A stretch of 14,123 bases of DNA, taken from positions 1 to 14,123 of the forward strand of contig DASYSA010000336.1 in NCBI GenBank assembly GCA_036003885.1, given 5' to 3'. Shown one piece after another: positions 5,024 to 11,220 of the stretch. Made by a program: the position numbers and the translations under genes. The DNA is from DASYSA01 sp036003885 (lineage in GTDB: Bacteria; Acidobacteriota; Blastocatellia; UBA7656). The notes beneath the pieces are model-generated. The model ran no database searches. It saw only the letters and a program-made list of their open reading frames with translations, and was not told the DNA's origin. Positions within the stretch are counted from its first letter, which is position 1; the number at the start of each line of letters is the position of its first letter.

Positions 5024-7636
5024 TCATTTTCTCTTCGCGGCCCGGCGACGTTCCGGCCTGTCGAGTTTTTCGTCATCATCGTCGTTGTCGATGATTCGCA
5101 CGAACGCGCTTCGCACCGGAGCCGGCATGCTCGAATGAGCTCCGCGCACTGCCTTCCATATGATCTCGTTGAACTCGATGTCCGGAGCCGCGTCTTCTTT
5201 GCTGAAATCGAATTCGGCGGAGCGGTTCGCGGCGGGAGCGCTTTCGAGATTCTTTTCATTAAGGTCTATTCGCGCCGGCCTTGCCTGATAGCGCGTCAGG
5301 TCCGCGGTTGCGGTGAACGAACCGAACATAGGAGTCGCGGCTGCATCGTACTGGCTCATCGGCGGCAAGCCCAGTATCAACTCCATCGTGCGCAGCATGC
5401 CCGAGGTAGTGTACATAGTCGAATCGACGAAACGGCGCTTCGTGTACGGGCTGATGATGAATCCGATCGTACGATGTGCGTCGACATGGTCGGGTCCGCT
5501 CTGCGCGTCATCCTCGATAACGAATATCGCCGTGTTGGCCCAGTATTTCTCGCTGCGGGTGACTGCCTCGACAAGGCGGCCAAGCGCGAAGTCGTTCTCT
5601 GCGACGTGAGCGCGTGGCGTCGGCGCGCCCGCTCGCGTCCCTTGAGTGTGGTCCCCTCCGATCCGCACGATCTGAAACTGTGGCAACCCACCATTCGCCT
5701 CGTATGCACGGAACTCTCCCAGCCATGCGTCAATGCGCTTGTTGTCGGGGATGGTCAGATCCCACGGGGGGAAGGTGGGACTGAAGTGGCCCTCAAGTGC
5801 AGTTTCGTTCGTGAAGTTCTCGCGGCCCGGCTTGCCCGGGTCTCCACCCGCATCACCTCCGCCTCCCGGTTTGCCGTCGCGCGTGTTGATGAACTCGCCA
5901 TAGCTGCGATAGGTCACGCCGGCCCGCGCGCAATAGTCCCAGATGTAGCCCAGGGTCGGGCGCGAGATCTTTTTACTGCCTTCGTAGTCATAGGTGCGGC
6001 CTCGTCTCGAATAGTTGGTGGGCCAGGTCTTCTCCACGTAGTCGGTCGCATAAGCAGCAAAAGACCAGTTGTGCCCGTCAGACGAGACTTCAGCATCAGC
6101 GTAGAGGTTATCCAGAAGGACGAACTCGCTCGCAATGGCGTGCTGGTTCGGCGTCACCTCTTCCCCAAACAGACACAGGGCCGGATCGCCGTTGCCCTGC
6201 TTCATATCGCCCAGCACCTGATCGTAGGTGCGATTCTCTTTCATCACGTAGATCACATGCTTGATCGGAGAGGGCTGACCTAGACGAACTGGGATCGCGG
6301 TCCGGGCCTGGGGCGCCCGGGCAGCCTTCAGCAATTCATCGGTGTAAGGCGAGTTCGCGTACACGCGCCGCGTCAAGCGCGCGAGCTTCGTGCTTGAAGG
6401 CGAGTCGATGAGTGAAACGGTTCCGCGCAACATGCTGCCGACGTATTGATTGTCTTCGCTGCGTTTTCCGGGCTGCGGGCCGCGAGGATTCGCCGCCGAA
6501 GCCACTCCTTTTCCGTTGGCCACGAAAAGGCGCCGACCGTCGCTGCTGGCGCGGACTGATGTTGGGTACCAGCCGGTGGGAATGAAGCCTTTCACTTTGC
6601 TGTTGCCGCGCGCGCTGACATCGACCACGGCCACGTCGTTGTTATCGGCGTTGGCGATGTAGAGGGTCTTCTCATCGCGTGACAGCGCGACGGCATTAGG
6701 CGTGCTGCCGATGGGCGACTTCGGATGCAACACGGTTGAGATTGCTTCAATCTCCTTGCCCTGACCGGTGTCTACAACCGAGACGCTGTTGCTGTTGGCA
6801 TTTGCCACGTAGAGGGTGCGGCCATCGCGGGTTAACTCGAGGTCGTTGGGATGATCACCGGTGCGGACTTCACCGATTACCTGATTGCTGCTCGTGTCGA
6901 TCACAGACAAGCTGCGTGATCCCCAATTGCTCACGTAAACGCGTCTGCCGTCAGTTGAGATCGCGCAATCGTAGGGATAGTTGCCGACCGGAATCTTGGA
7001 GATCACGCGCTGCGCAGTGAGATCGACTACCGCCACCTTGTGAGTCAGATTTTCGGCCGCGTACAGGCGTCTGCCATCAGGGGTGACAGCAAGGCCTGCG
7101 GGAAAGGCATATTCACCTCGCCCGCTCTTCCGGGCCTCGTCGCGCTGCCTATCGTTCAGAGCATGATATTCGCTGCTGCCCAACAGGAGCTTGCCTGTCT
7201 GAGTAGCCCGACCTGCGGCGAAGTCGAAGGCCAGGATCTCATTGTCATCGCCCCCTGAAACGAAAAAGCGTTTCCCACCGGGCGCGAAGGCGATTCCGAG
7301 CCACGATTTCTTGACAGTTATGGTCTGCACGCTTTTGCCGGCGGCCAGATCGATAACCTCAATTGTCTGGTCGCCATTGCCGTTTGTGGTCACAAGCAGA
7401 TGATGCCCATCGGGGCTGATCACCATGTTGAGCGGCAGATCGCTGACCGGAATCTGCGAGCCCTCGGGAGTGATCGTCCAGCCGTTTGGTAGGAGCGTGC
7501 CGCCTGGTTTCGTGCCGGGCAAGGTGCGCTTGGGAGCGGACTGCGGTTGCTGTCCGCGGGCTGAGAAGTGAAGCGACGTACTGCTGAACGTGAGGCCTAG
7601 CGCCAGAACGGTGAGTGCTATCAGCCGGATTTGCAT
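5024..7636 (-). CDS. Secreted YVTN beta-propeller / phosphoesterase fusion protein
   Basis: An 870-residue exported protein. Residues 1 to about 28 form a signal peptide. About 60-410 is a beta-propeller of YVTN/YncE-type repeats (SPDGHHLLVTT, TPDGRRLYAAEN, STDGRRVYVSNWG, TRDGRTLYVANAN, SRDEKTLYIANAD, SSDGRRLFVANG). About 457-760 is a phosphoesterase domain of the acid phosphatase/phospholipase C-like superfamily: KENRTYD (Glu467, Asn468) carries the expected metal-site pair, SSDGHNWS may hold the nucleophile (Ser518 or Ser519), GGDHTQG gives His663, and VIEDDAQSGPDHVDAHRT supplies late acidic and His ligands. Two oddities are a Gly/Asp/Pro-rich loop at 587-604 and a charged tail of five acidic residues followed by Arg/Lys. 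AGGAGG lies four bases before the ATG. It follows the glycosylasparaginase-like gene by 24 bases, so the two are very likely co-transcribed. Substrate unknown; phosphate release outside the cell is plausible. Confidence 0.88.
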   Translation of the reverse strand: MQIRLIALTVLALGLTFSSTSLHFSARGQQPQSAPKRTLPGTKPGGTLLPNGWTITPEGSQIPVSDLPLNMVISPDGHHLLVTTNGNGDQTIEVIDLAAGKSVQTITVKKSWLGIAFAPGGKRFFVSGGDDNEILAFDFAAGRATQTGKLLLGSSEYHALNDRQRDEARKSGRGEYAFPAGLAVTPDGRRLYAAENLTHKVAVVDLTAQRVISKIPVGNYPYDCAISTDGRRVYVSNWGSRSLSVIDTSSNQVIGEVRTGDHPNDLELTRDGRTLYVANANSNSVSVVDTGQGKEIEAISTVLHPKSPIGSTPNAVALSRDEKTLYIANADNNDVAVVDVSARGNSKVKGFIPTGWYPTSVRASSDGRRLFVANGKGVASAANPRGPQPGKRSEDNQYVGSMLRGTVSLIDSPSSTKLARLTRRVYANSPYTDELLKAARAPQARTAIPVRLGQPSPIKHVIYVMKENRTYDQVLGDMKQGNGDPALCLFGEEVTPNQHAIASEFVLLDNLYADAEVSSDGHNWSFAAYATDYVEKTWPTNYSRRGRTYDYEGSKKISRPTLGYIWDYCARAGVTYRSYGEFINTRDGKPGGGGDAGGDPGKPGRENFTNETALEGHFSPTFPPWDLTIPDNKRIDAWLGEFRAYEANGGLPQFQIVRIGGDHTQGTRAGAPTPRAHVAENDFALGRLVEAVTRSEKYWANTAIFVIEDDAQSGPDHVDAHRTIGFIISPYTKRRFVDSTMYTTSGMLRTMELILGLPPMSQYDAAATPMFGSFTATADLTRYQARPARIDLNEKNLESAPAANRSAEFDFSKEDAAPDIEFNEIIWKAVRGAHSSMPAPVRSAFVRIIDNDDDDEKLDRPERRRAAKRK

Positions 7637-7640
7637 GGTT

Positions 7641-7646
7641 CCTCCT
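7641..7646 (-). promoter_or_regulatory. Shine-Dalgarno of the phosphoesterase gene
   Basis: AGGAGG four bases before the ATG at 7636. The block AGGAGGAACC is identical to that before the upstream gene at 8839. Confidence 0.7.
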
Positions 7647-7660
7647 GAAAGTTAGACACC

Positions 7661-8839
7661 TCATTCGTTAGCCAGACCCTTGAGCAATCCTTCGCAAGGC
7701 AGCGTCTGAGCTCCATTCTCAGTGCACACCGCATAGCGGACCTTGCGGTTCCTGCGTTGGGTGGGTCCCTTGTCGTCCTCGTCGTCGCTGTACATTGCCA
7801 CGCCCGCGTACTCGCCCTTCGTATTCAGGATGTAGAAGTTGATGTTGAAATTCGGATCGCCATTGCTCTTCCTCAGGCGCTTTTCAACCGTATTGGCCTT
7901 GATGCGCTTCAGCGCTTCCATCCCGGCATCCTTAGGATTCATGCCTTGTCGCATCTTCTCGACGATCAGAAACGAGCAGAGGTTGTAGAGGTTTGCTTCG
8001 CCCCGGCCGGTCGAGCCCGCTGCCCCAACGTCTCCGTCCACATAGAGTCCGGCGCCGAGTATTGGCGAGTCGCCCACTCGGCCAGGAATCTTCCACGCCA
8101 GGCCGCTGGTCGTGGTCACGCCTGCGATCTCACCCTTCGGATTCAGGCCATCGCAGTTTATCGTGCCGTAGAGATGCTGGGGGTCGACCAGACCTTCCGC
8201 AATCATCTCGCGGTTAACGCGGTCGATCTCCTGAGCGCGCTTGGTCGGGTCCAGATAGTGAGACGGGTCGATCCGGCGTTTCCACTCGAGCCACATCTTT
8301 CGCGAGTGTTCGGTGTTGAGGTCGTCCTCGATTTTGAAGCCCATGTTTCGCGCGAATTCCTGCGCTCCTTTTCCGACCAGGAGGTGATGGTCGGTATGGT
8401 CCAGCACCGCTCGTGCGACGAGCGAAGGTGTGCGAACGCCCTCGAGGCAGGCAACTCCACCTGCTCTCTTGAGCGGTCCGTGCATGCAACAGGAGTCCAG
8501 CTGGACGACGCCTTCTGCGTTAGGCAGGCCGCCGTAGCCTACGCTGTCGTCTTCCGGATCGAGTTCTACTATGTTTACGCCCGCAATGAGCGACGCGAGA
8601 ACGTCCGAGCCGCCGGTCAGCATCGTGAAGGCTTTTTCGACGGCGGTCTGAGTGCCGCCGTTCTTGAAACGGTTCCCATTCGCTGAAGATATCACCACGG
8701 GCTTGACGGTCTTCTGTATCAGCACCGTCGGACCGCGACCAAACAGTTCGCCCGGTGCGGCGGCCGCCAGTCCGGCGGCGGCTCCTGCCCGGAGAAAGTC
8801 GCGCCGTTTTACATCAAGCTTCGAAGTTTTTTTCTTCAT
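7661..8839 (-). CDS. Tat-exported glycosylasparaginase-like N-terminal-nucleophile hydrolase
   Basis: A 392-residue member of the asparaginase 2 / N4-(beta-N-acetylglucosaminyl)-L-asparaginase family, which self-cleaves to free a Thr nucleophile and then hydrolyses Asn side-chain amides or glycosyl-Asn. The N-terminus carries a twin-arginine signal (RRDFLRAGAAAGLAAAAP, residues 12-29). The processing site is probably Gly225-Thr226 in HLYGTIN, upstream of the family block TTTSGLAWKIPGRVGDSPI (about 242-260) and GAGLYVDGDVGAAGSTGRGE (about 262-281), which holds the substrate-binding Arg, Asp and Gly residues. The well-studied enzymes have Asp-Thr here; Gly-Thr is the pattern of plant-type asparaginases. 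The ATG start has AGGAGG five bases upstream. The phosphoesterase gene follows by 24 bases. Location is expected to be periplasmic or outside the cell, folded and possibly processed before export. Confidence 0.88.
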   Translation of the reverse strand: MKKKTSKLDVKRRDFLRAGAAAGLAAAAPGELFGRGPTVLIQKTVKPVVISSANGNRFKNGGTQTAVEKAFTMLTGGSDVLASLIAGVNIVELDPEDDSVGYGGLPNAEGVVQLDSCCMHGPLKRAGGVACLEGVRTPSLVARAVLDHTDHHLLVGKGAQEFARNMGFKIEDDLNTEHSRKMWLEWKRRIDPSHYLDPTKRAQEIDRVNREMIAEGLVDPQHLYGTINCDGLNPKGEIAGVTTTSGLAWKIPGRVGDSPILGAGLYVDGDVGAAGSTGRGEANLYNLCSFLIVEKMRQGMNPKDAGMEALKRIKANTVEKRLRKSNGDPNFNINFYILNTKGEYAGVAMYSDDEDDKGPTQRRNRKVRYAVCTENGAQTLPCEGLLKGLANE

Positions 8840-8844
8840 TGGTT

Positions 8845-8850
8845 CCTCCT
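8845..8850 (-). promoter_or_regulatory. Shine-Dalgarno of the glycosylasparaginase-like gene
   Basis: AGGAGG five bases before the ATG at 8839, in the same AGGAGGAACC block that precedes the next gene in the operon. Confidence 0.7.
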
Positions 8851-8889
8851 TCTGAGTGAGCTTTGTTGGGTCTTTATTCTGCTAATTCG

Positions 8890-8913
8890 AGTCGACTATT
8901 CCACTGCTCGACT
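8890..8913. promoter_or_regulatory. Inverted repeat AGTCGA-N12-TCGACT upstream of the operon
   Basis: A perfect six-base inverted repeat with a 12-base spacer lies 51-74 bases before the glycosylasparaginase-like start, in the 186-base gap after the S9 peptidase stop. Half-sites 18 bases centre to centre would suit a dimeric DNA-binding protein. No convincing -35/-10 pair was found nearby, so this is a candidate operator only. Confidence 0.3.
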
Positions 8914-9025
8914 GGCGATTAATTGATGAAACTCTCGATTTGCTACTGATCGCAGCACGACGCATTTGCTGCAGCGGTACATCCCAAAAGGAAACAGGCA
9001 TCCAAAGAATTCGCTCGATTGTGTT

Positions 9026-11068
9026 CTACTGCGCCGTTACCTGAGTTCCACTGCCAGCCGGGAAGTGCTTAATGTACCAGTTAATGCAGCGGTCCACCAT
9101 ATCGACTATGTGGTTCGGCTCGCGTATACCGTGACCCTCGCGCGGGTACCGCACCATGATCGTTTCGACACCGACATCCTTGAGCGCGATGTAGTATTGC
9201 TCCGCCTCGGCTATAGGCACGTCGTTGTCATTCTCGCCGTGCATTAACATCGTCGGGGTCTTGGCTTTGGCAACGTGCTTGAGGGCGGATCGCTCCCACA
9301 ACACATCCATCATATTTCCCTGGTGGGGGAAGATTCCAAACTCCATCTGCTCGTACTGATTGTAATAGGTCATGTAATTGTAACTGATCAGATTCGAAAT
9401 GCCTGCAATTGGAATCGCGGCCTTGAAGATGCTGGTCTGCGTGATCAGCCACATGCTGAGCTGGCCTCCATAGCTCACGCCTTCGACTCCAAGGCGGGCT
9501 CGATCGATCCACAGGTTTCGCCGCATCGCGGCGCTCAAACCATACAGAACGTCCTGGGCTTCGTTTCCGTTCTGATCGCCGAAGACCCCGTCAGTGAACT
9601 TCTGCCCGTAGCCGGTCGAACCCCGATAGTTCACCAGCAGCGTAGCCCAGCCCCGTGCGGCGTATACCTGATTTTTGAAGTTGAACGCGGGCCCCTGTTG
9701 TCCATGCGGCCCGCCGTGAATGACAACGATCAGCGGATGCTTCGAAGTTTCGGTCATCCCGAGCGGTCGAGTGAGAAACGCTTCGACTTCATACTTATTG
9801 TCGTTGCTGATGAAGGTGAAGGACTCGACTTCGGCGATCTGTTTGCCCGCCAGCGCCTGAGTGTTAAGGTCGGTTATCTTTCTCGCCGGAGCGCTCGACT
9901 TCTTCAGGTAGAGCTGGGGAAGATCGCCAGGGCCGGCAAATGAATAACCGATGGAGTCACCGTTGACCGACCAGGCGCCCACGGTTCCGCGATCATTGAC
10001 CACGGCCTCGACCGCCCCGAGGGATACGGGCACGCGATAGAGCCGCACGTTTCCGCGCTCCTGCACGGTGAAGTAGACAGATTTGCCGTCCGGGGACCAC
10101 TGTGGAGGTCCCTGCCGATTGTCGATCATCGAGCCGAGTTCCCGCCTGTTGCGGCCATCCGCGTCGATCAACCAGACATGGGTGTCTTCCATTGTCGTCT
10201 CGAGATCGGTCAGGCCGCGCCTGGTTGCCTGGTAGACAATGGTCTTGCCGTCGGGCGACCAGCGAGGACGATATTCGGCATTCTCAGTCGCGGTCAGTCG
10301 CCGCATCGTTCCGTCTGACACCTTGAGCGTAAGGATGTCGTAGTTGAAGAACTGATCCTCGTTCGGCTCGCGATTTGAGATAAAGACAATCTCGTCGCCG
10401 CCGGGCGACCAGTCGATGGAGTGTTCATAGTGATCGCCCCTGATGAGTTGTTTCACCTGTCCACTTGCTACGTCGGCGACGAAGATGTGCAAACGGCGAT
10501 TGTCGTTGAAGCGGGTCAACCCCTCGCTGTCGTCGGGCTTGTAGAGGTAACGAGTGATGACGACCGGATCACCGGTGGCCTCCCCGGTCTCGGGCCCTGC
10601 CGTTGCGGAGATAAAGGCGATGCGTTTCCCATCGGGCGACCAGGCTATGCTCTTGCCGGTCGAGGGAAGCGGGCTATTGGTCCCCTCCATGGGCGCCAGC
10701 GGCTTAATGCCGGTACCATCGCCTCTCGCAATCATCAGGCCCGTTTTGCTGCCCTGGTAAGCGAGCCATTGGCTGTCGGGCGACCACTCGGGATTGCTGG
10801 AGGATTCCTTCTCGCCGCCGAGCCGGATCGACTTGCCGGTGCTCAGAGTCAAGATCCAGAGTTGCGGATATGGGCGGCCCGGCCCGTCATTGTTCACAAT
10901 GGTGTAGGCGAGTCGTGTTCCGTCAGGTGAGAATTGGACTTCTCCGACAGAGCGGAGCTTGAGCAGGTCACTGCTTTGGAGTCCGCGCGCCTGACCATGG
11001 GCGCTGACACTAGTGGCGAAGAGGATCAAAGCAGCGGCCGCAGCGGCCGACAGTCGAGATGATTGCAT
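9026..11068 (-). CDS. Secreted S9-family prolyl oligopeptidase-like peptidase
   Basis: A 680-residue exported serine peptidase of the S9 family (dipeptidyl aminopeptidase/acylaminoacyl-peptidase branch). I start at the ATG at 11066-11068: GGAGAAAGG lies ten bases upstream and the protein then opens with an Ala-rich signal peptide cleaved near VSA-H (residue 23). An in-frame ATG at 11122 would put 18 polar residues ahead of it and has no leader. Residues 45-370 form the propeller with at least six PD40-type repeats (WSPDSQWLAY, WSPDGKRIAF, WSPGGDEIVF, WSPDGKTIVY, WSPDGKSVYF). The alpha/beta hydrolase domain follows, with HGGPHG (about 451-456) as oxyanion loop and the triad Ser532 in GVSYGG, Asp614 in HGENDNDVP and His646 in REGHG. 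It probably cleaves short peptides in the periplasm or outside. It lies 152 bases after the histidine kinase gene; a shared transcript is possible but not shown. Confidence 0.9.
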   Translation of the reverse strand: MQSSRLSAAAAAALILFATSVSAHGQARGLQSSDLLKLRSVGEVQFSPDGTRLAYTIVNNDGPGRPYPQLWILTLSTGKSIRLGGEKESSSNPEWSPDSQWLAYQGSKTGLMIARGDGTGIKPLAPMEGTNSPLPSTGKSIAWSPDGKRIAFISATAGPETGEATGDPVVITRYLYKPDDSEGLTRFNDNRRLHIFVADVASGQVKQLIRGDHYEHSIDWSPGGDEIVFISNREPNEDQFFNYDILTLKVSDGTMRRLTATENAEYRPRWSPDGKTIVYQATRRGLTDLETTMEDTHVWLIDADGRNRRELGSMIDNRQGPPQWSPDGKSVYFTVQERGNVRLYRVPVSLGAVEAVVNDRGTVGAWSVNGDSIGYSFAGPGDLPQLYLKKSSAPARKITDLNTQALAGKQIAEVESFTFISNDNKYEVEAFLTRPLGMTETSKHPLIVVIHGGPHGQQGPAFNFKNQVYAARGWATLLVNYRGSTGYGQKFTDGVFGDQNGNEAQDVLYGLSAAMRRNLWIDRARLGVEGVSYGGQLSMWLITQTSIFKAAIPIAGISNLISYNYMTYYNQYEQMEFGIFPHQGNMMDVLWERSALKHVAKAKTPTMLMHGENDNDVPIAEAEQYYIALKDVGVETIMVRYPREGHGIREPNHIVDMVDRCINWYIKHFPAGSGTQVTAQ

Positions 11069-11078
11069 AGCCGAGGAA

Positions 11079-11087
11079 CCTTTCTCC
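11079..11087 (-). promoter_or_regulatory. Ribosome-binding site favouring the 11068 start of the S9 peptidase
   Basis: GGAGAAAGG on the minus strand, ten bases before the ATG. The spacing is slightly long but it is the only leader near either candidate start, and it places the signal peptide at the N-terminus. Confidence 0.45.
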
Positions 11088-11220
11088 ACTGGTGTGTGTT
11101 GCGAGGGGAGATGATACCTCATTCGGGCGTTGCAGACACGTCCAGAAGGATGAAATTGAGAATGTGCGGGCGGTGCCTGCGGAGCTGATCGACAGGAGGG
11201 AGGTTCTCGCCGGGGAATGG

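Noticed and set aside
5135..6283. Long plus-strand open frame (382 codons) antisense to the phosphoesterase gene
   Set aside because: The minus-strand frame has a signal peptide, repeats and catalytic motifs; the antisense frame has none and is expected where codon bias suppresses stops on the opposite strand.
7757..8686. Plus-strand open frame (309 codons) antisense to the glycosylasparaginase-like gene
   Set aside because: No family motifs and no ribosome-binding site; the opposite strand clearly encodes the conserved hydrolase.
8952..8972. GCAGC/GCTGC stem downstream of the S9 peptidase as a terminator
   Set aside because: Five-base stem with an 11-base loop and no T-run; too weak to call.
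9275..9943. Plus-strand open frame antisense to the S9 hydrolase domain
   Set aside because: It overlaps the codons for the catalytic Ser and oxyanion loop on the minus strand, and its own protein has no recognisable feature.
11111..11116. TATCAT on the minus strand as -10 box of an S9 peptidase promoter
   Set aside because: No acceptable -35 at 16-18 bases upstream; the best hexamer matches 3 of 6 positions.
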